Source: an uncultured Neglectibacter sp.
GTDB taxonomy: Bacteria; Bacillota; Clostridia; Oscillospirales; Acutalibacteraceae
Assembly: GCA_946554335.1 (NCBI GenBank)
Contig: CAMNSA010000002.1
Coordinates: forward strand, 1-64,000
DNA: 64,000 nucleotides
Direction: 5' to 3'
Shown in pieces: positions 23,461 to 33,000 of the stretch. Below the pieces are notes generated by a model that saw nothing but the letters and a program-made list of their open reading frames with translations, was not told the origin of the DNA and did no database searches. Position 1 is the first letter of the stretch, and the number at the start of each line of letters is the position of its first letter. The position numbers were made by a program, and so were the translations under genes.

Positions 23461-25386
23461 TCACATTGCCTGGAGAAGCTGCTCCAGCTCAGTTTCGATT
23501 TCTTCTTGTGTAGGAACACTGCCAATCAAAGGATTTTCAATCGCAACTCCGTGATTCAGGACATCTTCTTCCTCAATCTCAGAAATGATACTATCCCGAT
23601 TCATGCGTACAACATAGGCCATGCCTGTAAGTTCTTCACTGATCTCACCCTGCACCATGCCGTTTTCAGAGGATTCGTGGCTTTTTGCTTCCGAACTCGC
23701 AGGCTTGGTTTTTGCAAGAACAACAGGCTCGTCCAAGGAAAAGACCAGGAAACTTGTGTTGCCCCGTTTTCTCAAAACTCCTCTGATTTTATAGTCCATG
23801 TCGCTGTTCCAGCGCTGGATCATATAGATACTCTCTGAGAAAGCTCTCGTGTAAAGCGTCTGTACTGGCTTCCCGTCTGCGTTGACCCAGCAAACACAGT
23901 TAGGAGATTTCTCATCACTGGCTCGTACAATCAGTGTTTGCAGGACAGGGTGATAAAGGACATCTACATATTTACAGGACTGGAGCCGGTCATGGCATAC
24001 CTTATTGAATTTTAGCCCCCTTGGAGTAACCGTGAGGGACGGGACAGTCCGATTAATAAAGTACGCACCCGACGGCACCTGATACCCGGATAGAGTCATG
24101 GAAAGAATATTGCTTTGTCCTTCCTCGCCGATCAACCTTACACGGTCAGAGAGCTTCTGGATTTCCTCGCTGGTGTAGACATCAAGACATACAGCCATAA
24201 GAGTTTCAGCGTCAATCCCTGCAAATCCGGGACACAAGCCAATGAACCCTTTCAAGCTTCCTTCCTGAATCACACACAAATCAAAAACGCCCTTTGCTAT
24301 CGACCGGCTGCTTGCGGCTACCAGCTTTGCAGCTTTCGCTATTGCCGGGGTCACGATTCCCTGATGGTGCCCTGGAACATAGGCGGAATCCCGCTGCCCA
24401 CGGTTTCTTGTGACAATTCCGTGCTTGTAGTCCACAACAATGGTTTTCCGTGCCTCCAGATCACCCCATGTTCGCTCATTTGACATGATACTTGCTACCA
24501 TTGAAGCCGTCCACCTGGTATTCCCTTTCAGTGTAGGACGCTTCTTTTCAGTCAGAATCTCAGCAATCTTCTCACGGGAATACCCAATCATGCTTGCCAG
24601 GAACATGAACCGAACTGTTTTTGCCTCCTCCGGCTCAATGATAAGATTACCGTCTTTCGTGTGTCGCAGCCCCAGAGAGTCCGACACGGGATACTGGCCT
24701 GTCAAAATCCGCTGGTCATAGGAAAGAATCATTCGGCGGCTCTTGTTTGCGGACTCCCAATCAGCAAGCATAGCGTGAATACTGAAGCTCTGGTCGCTGT
24801 CTGGGTCCAGCGTGTAGATGTTCTCCGTTTCAAAGTAAACGCCAATTGGCTTTTGCGGGTGCATGGTTTTTAGTTTTGCCACCTGATCCAGGCAATCTGA
24901 GATATTCCTTGCGAAGCGGGAAACGCTGGCACACAAAATCAAGTCCATTTTCTGTTCCTCTGCGTCAGCCATCATGCGTCGAAAAGCGTCCCGATGTTTG
25001 AGAGAAGTTCCCGATTTCCCCTCGTCGCTGTAAATCTCCTGCATTTCCCAATTAGGATTATCAGAGATCTTCTTCTCATAGTAGAGCGTCTGGTTTTCAA
25101 TAGAAGAAACCTGGCTCTCACTTGTAGTGCTGACACGGGCATAAACGGCAACCGTCTTTTTTCCTTCGTCCTGAATCGTAGGTTTTGGCTTCGCCGGCCT
25201 GAAATACTCGCTTTTTCCGGTAGACCCTCTGACTCTTTTCCTTATTTCCGACCTTGCGATTTCTCTTTCCTGGTGCCGTTTCACCCAGTCCTGCATGGAC
25301 GATCCCTGAGTTTCCTCGATGGTCTGGTCTTCTATCTGAGATTGCTTTTCTTCCAAAGGCGCAAGCTCCTGATCCTTGTAATCCAT
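23461..25386 (-). CDS. Large serine recombinase (site-specific integrase/excisionase of the element)
   Basis: 641 residues. An unusual N-terminal extension of about 76 residues precedes the resolvase domain (about 77-225): VYARVST with nucleophile Ser86, SRFARN (about 150-155). The Recombinase domain follows (about 240-340; LTEKKRPTLKGNTRW..MVASIMSNE). The usual zinc ribbon and coiled coil are not evident; instead residues about 450-556 form a domain shared with the two downstream genes. It would cut at attachment sites and exchange strands through a Ser-DNA link. AGCGAGGTC precedes ATG 25386. Central gene of the operon. Confidence 0.9.
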   Translation of the reverse strand: MDYKDQELAPLEEKQSQIEDQTIEETQGSSMQDWVKRHQEREIARSEIRKRVRGSTGKSEYFRPAKPKPTIQDEGKKTVAVYARVSTTSESQVSSIENQTLYYEKKISDNPNWEMQEIYSDEGKSGTSLKHRDAFRRMMADAEEQKMDLILCASVSRFARNISDCLDQVAKLKTMHPQKPIGVYFETENIYTLDPDSDQSFSIHAMLADWESANKSRRMILSYDQRILTGQYPVSDSLGLRHTKDGNLIIEPEEAKTVRFMFLASMIGYSREKIAEILTEKKRPTLKGNTRWTASMVASIMSNERTWGDLEARKTIVVDYKHGIVTRNRGQRDSAYVPGHHQGIVTPAIAKAAKLVAASSRSIAKGVFDLCVIQEGSLKGFIGLCPGFAGIDAETLMAVCLDVYTSEEIQKLSDRVRLIGEEGQSNILSMTLSGYQVPSGAYFINRTVPSLTVTPRGLKFNKVCHDRLQSCKYVDVLYHPVLQTLIVRASDEKSPNCVCWVNADGKPVQTLYTRAFSESIYMIQRWNSDMDYKIRGVLRKRGNTSFLVFSLDEPVVLAKTKPASSEAKSHESSENGMVQGEISEELTGMAYVVRMNRDSIISEIEEEDVLNHGVAIENPLIGSVPTQEEIETELEQLLQAM

Positions 25387-25411
25387 TTGCTTTGACCTCG
25401 CTTATGTTCTA

Positions 25412-25903
25412 TCAGAGAACAACTTTATTCATGCCCTGCACGACCTTATCCCGCCAGCGTTTGTACTCGTCCGGGAGCAGAGATACACGGGACTTTGCCA
25501 TGCGGTACAGTTCTTCTCGTTGGTGATCCACATTCTTAATGGTGTCAATTCGGTATCTGTCATCATCAGCCGAAACGATGTCGATCCGACTGGAGAACTC
25601 GAAAAGGAAGTGAATGAGGAAGCATAATTCTTCATTGTTTGCCGCAAAGTAAGCTCTTGTCTGCATGAAGATACAGTCTATCTTGCCCAAAGTGCAGTCC
25701 CGAAGAAGACGCAGCATTTCCGGGCGCTTGTAGGTTTCCTTATACCCTGTAATATCAATATAGACATCTACAAGCTCATAATCTGGATCGTCTTCAAACA
25801 GGTCTTCAAAGTATCCTCTATGAAATGCCAATGCCTTTGACCTGTTTCGCTCCCAGAGCTTCGCCAGCTTTACATACCCGGCGACCCTTTTCTTACTCTC
25901 CAT
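25412..25903 (-). CDS. Catalytically degenerate serine-recombinase-like protein (163 aa)
   Basis: The protein follows the resolvase fold (RVAGYVKLAKL..., ELVDVYIDITGY, LLRDCTLGKIDCIFMQT) but the active-site serine motif YxRVS is replaced by YVKLAKL and the SRFARN arginine motif by TRAYFAAN, so it cannot perform strand cleavage. No DNA-binding Recombinase domain follows. ATG 25903 is preceded by AAGAGGAG and lies one base after the stop of the ATPase gene (TAGTATG); the frame is open to 25960. Likely a structural partner of the active recombinase encoded next. Confidence 0.75.
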   Translation of the reverse strand: MESKKRVAGYVKLAKLWERNRSKALAFHRGYFEDLFEDDPDYELVDVYIDITGYKETYKRPEMLRLLRDCTLGKIDCIFMQTRAYFAANNEELCFLIHFLFEFSSRIDIVSADDDRYRIDTIKNVDHQREELYRMAKSRVSLLPDEYKRWRDKVVQGMNKVVL

Positions 25904-25904
25904 A

Positions 25905-26885
25905 CTAAGGCTCCTCTTGATCGACGGTATCTTCTCCTGGCAAGGAAAGATACCAGACATTCCCTCGCTTCATCGGGACGACCCCTAACTCGTGCTGTGC
26001 GCTTCTTACGGTGCGTTCTGAGATATTGAGCCATTCCATGCGCCGGAATATCTCTTTACTCTCCACGGGACCGGCTGAAAGAATAATACGGAGCAGGTCT
26101 TTTGCCGTTTCTTTTTTGCTCTTGCTCCGGGCAACGATGACCTTTTCCTCGCTCGGCATGGAACACCGCCCAATCCAGTGAAATCCTGTTTCCTGGTCAA
26201 GAATGAAGCCCACAGGCGGTCCTTCCGGAGCAAGGCTCTGTTTCACCGTGACCATGTAGCGGATGTCCGGGTTTTCCTCATCACGCACGATCATCAATAC
26301 GCTCCTGGCAATGGCTGAAATATCTATACTGCCAAGACCACGATAGATAGACTTGCCGCCGCTAGACTTGTTCAAGTGCCCAATCAGGATCATGGCACAT
26401 CGGTACTTCTCCGCAACTGAGGACAGCCGGCGGAGAAGATTTCTCATGCGTGTTGCGCTTTGCATATCCCCGTCCTGGTGGATATAGGACTGAATAGGGT
26501 CGATAATGAGCAGCCGAGCCGAGGTTTCCTCTAACGCCTTTGAGATACGCTGGTCATCAAGGGTCAGCGAATCCTCGCTATCCAGAATAAAAGCCACCCT
26601 GTTACAGTCTGCTCCTGCTGAAATCAGGCGTGGCTTAATGGTGTCCTCATTGTTGTCCTCTGCACATTGATAGATCACGGTAGCCTTATTCTTGATAAGC
26701 GTTCCATCCGGCAACGGGCTTCCTCTTGTGAGAGCAGCCGCAAGATGGAGTGCAAATGTTGACTTTCCCTCGCCGGGGTCTCCTTGCAGCAGCGTCAGCT
26801 TACCATAAGGAATGTATGGATACCAAAGCCATTCTACGGGCTGTTCTCTCACAGCAGAGTAATACTGATAGATCGGTTCTGCCAT
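25905..26885 (-). CDS. RepA/RegA-like RecA-fold ATPase (replicative helicase-like)
   Basis: 326 residues of the AAA_25/RepA (RecA-like hexameric helicase) type. Walker A is GDPGEGKST (about residues 35-43), Walker B LLIIDP (about 124-129), and HLNK (about 167-170) is the sensor. The C-terminus (about 255-320) looks like a winged helix. Such proteins drive plasmid-like replication of excised elements or act as integration ATPases. AAGGAG precedes the ATG, 20 bases after the XRE gene. Next to it lies the iteron-bearing intergenic region. Confidence 0.82.
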   Translation of the reverse strand: MAEPIYQYYSAVREQPVEWLWYPYIPYGKLTLLQGDPGEGKSTFALHLAAALTRGSPLPDGTLIKNKATVIYQCAEDNNEDTIKPRLISAGADCNRVAFILDSEDSLTLDDQRISKALEETSARLLIIDPIQSYIHQDGDMQSATRMRNLLRRLSSVAEKYRCAMILIGHLNKSSGGKSIYRGLGSIDISAIARSVLMIVRDEENPDIRYMVTVKQSLAPEGPPVGFILDQETGFHWIGRCSMPSEEKVIVARSKSKKETAKDLLRIILSAGPVESKEIFRRMEWLNISERTVRSAQHELGVVPMKRGNVWYLSLPGEDTVDQEEP

Positions 26886-26904
26886 GTGATCTCTCCTTAT
26901 ACAG

Positions 26905-27213
26905 TCACTTATCTCTAAGCGAATTGTTCTTCTGCCGCAGGTTCTCTACAAGCTCTGCAACGATCTTGTGGTCCCGTGCAGTGAGCCCGGAAACATCCAG
27001 TATATCTCCCATTTTGCGACCAAGCAGATAGTCTGTTGAAACATGAAACACATCGGCAAGACGAACCAGAATCGAATATTCAGGCTGTCTTTGATCGTTT
27101 TCGTAGTTATGTATTGTTGATCTTGACACCCCAAGGAGCTTTCCAAGCTGCGACTGTTGGATATTTGCGGCACACCTCAACTTTTTGAGCCTATTTCCAA
27201 ATGTATCAGTCAT
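26905..27213 (-). CDS. XRE-family repressor, first gene of the recombinase operon
   Basis: 102 residues from ATG 27213. The helix-turn-helix spans about residues 8-60 (QSQLGKLLGVSRSTIHNYENDQRQPEYSIL), a Cro/C1-type domain; the C-terminal part is a short helix. A second in-frame ATG lies two codons earlier (27219), but AAAGGTG is too close to it and fits 27213 better. An inverted repeat overlaps the ribosome site (27214-27235), suggesting self-control of the eight-gene operon. Confidence 0.88.
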   Translation of the reverse strand: MTDTFGNRLKKLRCAANIQQSQLGKLLGVSRSTIHNYENDQRQPEYSILVRLADVFHVSTDYLLGRKMGDILDVSGLTARDHKIVAELVENLRQKNNSLRDK

Positions 27214-27235
27214 GTGCATTCACCTTTCTATGCAC
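27214..27235. promoter_or_regulatory. Inverted repeat, candidate operator of the XRE repressor
   Basis: GTGCAT (27214-27219) and ATGCAC (27230-27235) are perfect inverted copies around the repressor's ribosome site; a further TGCA-centred copy lies just upstream. Confidence 0.45.
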
Positions 27236-27384
27236 TATGAAGGTTCATGCAACAAAGCACTAAGCATATCGTACCATATAACTGTTGACAGAGGGTCGCA
27301 TTCAGGTGCCGTATTGTCACATTCAGGAGAAAATCCATAGTACATCGACGGAAAAGGCTCAATATTGTCCCTTGGCACCCTCTT

Positions 27385-27508
27385 TTGCAGAGTTGCCGAC
27401 TTGCAGACTTGGATCAAACGGGAGCCATAAAGGTTGAAACGAGCAGGTGTTTGAAAGAAAAGCAGCCATTAGGACAGGCGAATCGTTGCAGACTTGATTG
27501 CAGACTTG
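27385..27508. repeat. Four 11-bp iterons TTGCAGACTTG
   Basis: Exact copies at 27401-27411, 27486-27496 and 27498-27508 and a one-mismatch copy at 27385-27395. They sit in a gene-free stretch next to the RepA-like ATPase operon. A second pair, CATTCAGG, is found at 27299 and 27320. Iteron-like arrays are typical of replication origins or regulator sites; the binder is unknown. Confidence 0.6.
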
Positions 27509-27630
27509 AATTGGCACGAGCGCTGCTTTAGAGGAGTCCAGAGCCTCAAACCGAGCTCCGGCTGAGCCGATTATGTTATTTTGTGCATATATCATACCAG
27601 TATAAGTGCAGGTAATCAAAAGTGAACTAT

Positions 27631-27675
27631 GGCCGTCTGAGCTATACTCAGGCGGCCGTTTCGTTTTTTTAGAAA
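27631..27675 (+). terminator. Terminator in the intergenic region before parA
   Basis: Stem GGCCGTCTGAG / CTCAGGCGGCC with a short loop and TTTCGTTTTTTT tail. It resembles the 20677 hairpin. Its presence suggests a short transcript or insulation from the left. Confidence 0.75.
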
Positions 27676-27819
27676 AAATATTTTGCTTAGTTTCGTTTTG
27701 AGGTTTCCGTGTAGCAATAAGGAAGTAGAGGGCCTTTTCCCTCACATGAACCTTGAAAAATGAATAAGTCATTCGCTAAGACATCAATTCCGGTTTCGAG
27801 CCACCTTAGTTTGGTACGC

Positions 27820-28096
27820 CAAGACCTCCTGAAAAGGAGCGAGCGAGAAAACCTGCTATAAGTGCGGGGCTGTCACCCGCATGGCCAGGACAGCCGGAAG
27901 GACAATGGTACTCCCGTCCAGCCACAGCCCTGCTTACGCAGGATCACGCAATGGGGGCGGCTCTGTCAGAACGACAGCTGGGGTGGAACTCCCGTGAGGC
28001 GGTCAACTAACTGCCGCTTAGCGACTTCCCGGCAGAAATGCCAGCACACGGGGTGTCGAGGACAAATAGTGTGCATTACATAGCCACAGGCTATGA
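27820..28096 (+). ncRNA. Highly structured intergenic region upstream of parA, candidate element RNA
   Basis: About 280 bases without a believable frame contain seven or more local hairpins: CTCCT/AGGAG (27826-27839), GGCTGTC/GACAGCC (27868-27895), GGAC/GTCC, CCTGC/GCAGG (27929-27942), CTGTC/GACAG (27963-27977), GGCGG/CTGCC, GGCA/TGCC and CATAGCC/GGCTATG (28079-28095). GGGCTGT (about 27867) can also pair with ACAGCCC (about 27924), closing a larger domain. The last hairpin abuts the parA ribosome site. I do not recognise a known RNA class. Confidence 0.5.
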
Positions 28097-28118
28097 ATCT
28101 GAGAAAGGAGGGAAAAAA

Positions 28119-28946
28119 GTGGATAGGTGCAAAGTCACTGCGATTGCAAACCAGAAAGGCGGCGTTGGAAAGACGGTTTCCACCATCAGCCTCGGCATAG
28201 GCTTTGCCGCAGCCGGGGAAAAGGTCCTGCTGGTGGACGCAGACCCGCAAGCCAGCTTGACCGTGAGCCTGGGTATCAAATCTCCGGACGAATTGGATAC
28301 TACCATTTCTACTGCCATGGAAGCAGTGATCGCCGAGAAGCCGCCCCCTGACGGGAACGGTATCATTCACCATGCCGAAGGGGTTGACCTTCTTCCGGCA
28401 AACATTGAACTGTCTGCTCTTGAAGTGAATCTCACAAGCATTATGAGCCGTGAGTATGTACTCCAGGAAGTCTTGGAGCCGCTGAGAAGCCGGTATGACC
28501 GCATTCTCATCGACTGTATGCCTTCTCTTGGCATGATGACCATCAACGCACTTGGGGCGGCTGATAGCGTTATCGTTCCGTCACAGCCTAACTACCTGTC
28601 TACCAAGGGCTTGTCCCTGCTCATGGGGACGATTGCCAGAGTGCGACGGCAAATCAATCCGGGGCTGAAAATCGACGGCGTTCTACTGACCATGGTTGAC
28701 AACCGCACCAACAACGCAAAGGCAGTGATCGCCTCCCTGCGTCAGACGGGAGAGTATTTGAGGGTTTTTGACACTGAGATACCCTATTCTGTCCGGGCAG
28801 CGGAAACCAGCAGCGAGGGCAAGAGCATTTTCGCCCATGACCGAAATGGAAAGGTCGCCGCAGCCTATCGGAAACTTGTGGAGGAGGTGACAGAGTATGA
28901 GCACAGCCAAAGTCCTCGATCTCGGTCTGAAAACCGCATACGATGA
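28119..28946 (+). CDS. parA: ParA-type partition ATPase
   Basis: A Walker-type segregation ATPase, 275 residues from GTG 28119, which follows GAAAGGAGGG. The deviant Walker A KGGVGKT is at about residues 13-19 (QKGGVGKTVSTI), Walker A' is LLVDADPQ (about 41-48), Walker B LIDCMPS (about 125-131). The open frame to 28038 runs into the structured leader. parB overlaps by 50 bases. Works with ParB to segregate or stabilise the excised element. Confidence 0.93.
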   Translation: MDRCKVTAIANQKGGVGKTVSTISLGIGFAAAGEKVLLVDADPQASLTVSLGIKSPDELDTTISTAMEAVIAEKPPPDGNGIIHHAEGVDLLPANIELSALEVNLTSIMSREYVLQEVLEPLRSRYDRILIDCMPSLGMMTINALGAADSVIVPSQPNYLSTKGLSLLMGTIARVRRQINPGLKIDGVLLTMVDNRTNNAKAVIASLRQTGEYLRVFDTEIPYSVRAAETSSEGKSIFAHDRNGKVAAAYRKLVEEVTEYEHSQSPRSRSENRIR

Positions 28947-29835
28947 GCTGTTCATGGACGATAAGGGCCGTGAGGACAACCGGGCAGACAAAATCTACAG
29001 CCTCCCGCTGGAACTCATCGACGATTTTCCTGACCACCCATACCATGTCCGCATGGACGAGGACATGACACAGCTCGTCCAGAGCGTAAAGGAGCGAGGG
29101 ATCATAACGCCTGTCATTGTCATTCCCAAGGAGGACGGGCGCTATATGATGGTGTCAGGGCACCGCCGCAAAAAAGCTTGTGAGCTGGCTGGACTGGAAA
29201 CCATCAAAGCCGACATCAAGGAAATGACGCTGGACGAGGCAATCATGCTTATGGTAGATTCCAACCTCCAGAGAACGACCATTCTCCCAAGTGAAAAAGC
29301 CTTTGCGTATAAAATGCGCTTGGAGGCTATGAATCGCCAGGGACAGCGTACAGATTTAACTTCTGTGCCACTGGCACAGAAGTTGACTTCAAGAGAGGCT
29401 CTCGGCAAAGAGGTGGGTGAAAGCCAAGACCAGGTTCGTCGTTATGTCCGTTTGACAAACCTCATTCCCAACCTGTTAAACCTGGTGGACGATGGGAAGA
29501 TCGCCCTGCGGCCTGCGGTGGAGCTGTCCTATCTATCAAGGGAGGAACAGGAGAACCTAGCAGAAACCATTTCCTATGAGGACGCAACTCCTTCTCATGC
29601 TCAGGCTCTGAAAATGCGGAAGTTTTCGGAAAATGGACAGCTCAATGAAGATGTGATTCTATCCATCATGTGTGAACAGAAGCCCAATCAAAGAGAAAAA
29701 TACTCGTTTCATGCGGATACCTTGCGCCCATATCTCCCTTCCAACCTTCCCAGGAACCAGACCGAAAGTTATGTTCTCAAAGCGCTGGAGTATTACAAGC
29801 GGTATCTAGATAGGAAACGGGAAAATGCAAGATGA
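28897..29835 (+). CDS. parB: ParB-family partition protein
   Basis: 312 residues. The ParB/Srx domain (about 30-130) holds the HPYHVR and GHRRKKACELAG box, which corresponds to the CTP-binding GERRxRA motif with an H in place of E; a central helix-turn-helix part follows (about 150-230). Centromere sites are not identified. GGAGGAGGTG precedes the ATG inside parA. Ends 180 bases before a terminator. Confidence 0.9.
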   Translation: MSTAKVLDLGLKTAYDELFMDDKGREDNRADKIYSLPLELIDDFPDHPYHVRMDEDMTQLVQSVKERGIITPVIVIPKEDGRYMMVSGHRRKKACELAGLETIKADIKEMTLDEAIMLMVDSNLQRTTILPSEKAFAYKMRLEAMNRQGQRTDLTSVPLAQKLTSREALGKEVGESQDQVRRYVRLTNLIPNLLNLVDDGKIALRPAVELSYLSREEQENLAETISYEDATPSHAQALKMRKFSENGQLNEDVILSIMCEQKPNQREKYSFHADTLRPYLPSNLPRNQTESYVLKALEYYKRYLDRKRENAR

Positions 29836-30015
29836 GTTCACGCCTGGGGAGTAGTGCGTCCTGACATGGCACTGCTCGTCAATCCAATTCCCCCTCATAC
29901 TCCCCCAAAGCCTACCGGCTGAAAACAATAATTTGTCTTTCAGCAGGTAACTTCTGGCTATGAAAGGAATTGGGTCATCATGTAAAAGTGAATCAGAAAC
30001 CAAGGGCTGAGTTTT

Positions 30016-30046
30016 CTCCGTTGTACTTGCAACGGAGCTTTTTTAT
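30016..30046 (+). terminator. Terminator between parB and the surface-protein gene
   Basis: Stem CTCCGTTG / CAACGGAG with a 6-base loop and CTTTTTT tail. The remainder of 29836-30079 shows no gene. Confidence 0.85.
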
Positions 30047-30079
30047 GCCCAAAACACTTTATTTTCAGGAGGTCAACAG

Positions 30080-33000
30080 ATGAACAAAAAGTACAAGCAT
30101 GGCTGTCATCGCCTGATGACAATGCTCCTTGCGGTCATTACGGTCTTTTCTGCTTTCGGTGGGACCGCCTTTGCCGTTCAGGAATACAACTACCATGATC
30201 CTGCGGAGCACTGGCTCGAAGCATTGAATCGCACTAATGAATTTGACAGGAACGCTGTTGTTACCCGTGGAAACGGTACTTGCGCTGTCTGCGGTCATGC
30301 AACGACATTCATCACCTATCGGGTGCCGGAGTACACACGGGATGGCATCACTGCCGCAACCCGCAATGTCCGCTATTCAGATGGCACTCTGGTTGGTGGT
30401 GAGGGCACCGGTCTGCTGATGTCTGGTACTCCCGGAAAAGATTCCTTTTATACGGGTTACCACTGGACTAAGGCGTGCTGTAACACCTGCGGCACCATCA
30501 ACTCCAATATGGGTATTGGTGATTACTGCTTCGGAAAAAATGTCTACTATCTCTACGACTGCGCCCCGGAATTCTTTGAGGATCTGGACGAAACCGTGAC
30601 ATTTACCTCCGTCGATAGCGCCTATCACACGAAAACGACCAAGAGCGGCAGCTACTGCGGCTACTGCTACGGCACGAACCACAAGGACAGCGCTGTGCTG
30701 GAGCGCCACAATATGCAGACTGAGGTCATTCCGCAGATCAGCAACAACCGCTTCGCTATCGTCAAGCATTGCAAGGACTGTGAGTACACCAGCACCAGCT
30801 ATGTGGGAGCCAAGTCCGTTATCGCTGACTACTATGGCGTGGTAGACGGGAAGTCCCATACGATCACGATTTCTGATCTGTCCGAGGCTGGTGTGTCTAC
30901 CCAGATTCGATATGGTAATTCCGCTGAGTCCTGCACGCTGACGAGCGCTCCTAACTATACCGAAAAGGGACAGTATGCGGTCTATTATGAAATCACCTAC
31001 AGCTATTCCGGCATGACGATGACCGAAAACGGCGTTGCCAATGTCTGGCTGCACGATGAAAAGGAAGATACCGACTGTCCCTGCGGCTGCGGCGATCCCG
31101 ACTGCGACTGCAAAAATCCCGATTGCAACGGAAGTTGCCATAAGGGAAACTGCGTAGATAAGCACAATTTTGTTGTCCTTGAGCCGGTCAACCCCACCTG
31201 CAAGACCCTTGGTTATACCCGCTACCTTTGCGTAGACTGCGGAAAAGTTGAGAAGCGTGACTATGTGGACTCTCTGGACCATTCCTGGCAGACCATCGTG
31301 ATTCGTGAGGCCACCTGCGAGATGGGTGGCAAGACGCTGAAAGTCTGTAAGAACTGCGGCGAAGTTCAGGAGAATCTCACGCCCAAGGGAGAGCACAAGT
31401 ATGCAACCTACACGGTGGAACCTACCTGCGTCAATCCCGGCTACAAGGTCAAGGAGTGTGAGATTTGCGGTGACCGCCATATTACAGACATTCAGGCGGC
31501 AAAGCCCCATAACTATGAGGCTATCGTAACTCCCGCCAACTGTGAGAACGGCGGTTATACCCTGCATTTGTGCCAAGGCTGCGGCAGCTCCTTCACCACC
31601 GATTTCACTGATCCGCTGGGCCACAGCTTCGATGAGGGCACTGTTGTGACTTCTCCCTCCTGCACCGGCGAGGGTGTTACCGAGTTCCGCTGTGAGCGTT
31701 GTGGCTACCACTATATTGATGGGAATACCGCCGTGGGTCATAAGCCCGGCGACGCCGCTACCTGCACCAAGCCCCAGCTCTGTACCGTTTGCGGAGCAGT
31801 GATCCATCAGGCATTGGGCCACAGCTACAAGTCCGAGATCACCGCTCCCACCTGCACTGACATGGGCTTCACCACCTTTGTCTGCGAGCGCTGCGGCGAA
31901 ACCTATAAGAGCGACTATGTAAAGGCAAATGGTCATAAAGTCAGCGACTGGATCATCGACAAGGAACCTACCACCAGCAGCGAGGGCAGCAAGCACAAAG
32001 AGTGCGAGGTCTGCGGCGAAAAGCTGGAAACGGCAACTATTGAGAAGCTATATCTGACTGCCACCACAGACAGCAAGGGCGAAGCAGTTGTAGGTGGCTA
32101 TCTGGTAATCGTAACCGATACGGACACCACAGAGCCTGTGTCCGGGGCAAAGGTCATGCTGAATGAGGGCGGGGACATCTCCATTCGCCTTCCCAACAGC
32201 CGTATCCTCGACTACGCTGATCAGACCACCGTCACGGTAAAGCTCGTTAAGGACAACTCTCCCGTCAACGGCCTCTCTACTTCCGTGACCGACAAATTCT
32301 CCAACTACTCCGCTGGAATGACCAGCAAGAACGGTCAGTTGATTGTTCCCGGCAAAACCGAGAACAGCAACGATGATGGCAAGGCCACTATTGGCGGAAA
32401 GGACTCCGATGGCGACTGTTACACCATCACCGTGAAGGTGGAGGACTACGAAACAGGTCGCCCCATTGAGGACGCCGCCGTTTCGATTGGGAAGACCGGA
32501 ACCATCACCGTCAAGCTGCCCGAAGATGTCGACATGGACGAGAACAATCGAATCATCGTCACTGTCACGGACAACGAGCAGAACCCGCTGAAAGACAAGT
32601 CCATCGTCGTCAAAGGCGATCTGGGCCAGAACGCCTCCGGCAAGACCGATGAGGACGGCAGAATTGTCGTTCCCGCTGTTATCCGCACGATGAAGCATGG
32701 CGCTTATATCGTGGGTTATCCCGATGGCACCTTCGGTCCTGAAAAGGATATGACCCGCAGCGAGGCAGCAGCTATCTTTGCCCGGCTTTTGGCCGAAAGA
32801 AAGGGTGAAACCCTCCCGACGAGTGGAAAAACCCATTTCAAGGATATTCCCAATGGTGCCTGGTACAGCGGCGCTGTGCGCTACTTGACCGAGTATGGCG
32901 TGACCTTTGGAACCGGTGAAAACAACTTTGCACCTGATCGGAGTATTACCAGAGCCGAGTTCGTGACCATGGCGGTCCGCTTCTTCAATGTCTACGGCGA

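Noticed and set aside
27235-27772. 60- and 137-codon minus-strand frames in the iteron region
   Set aside because: They cross a terminator hairpin, lack ribosome sites and give low-complexity products with no family.
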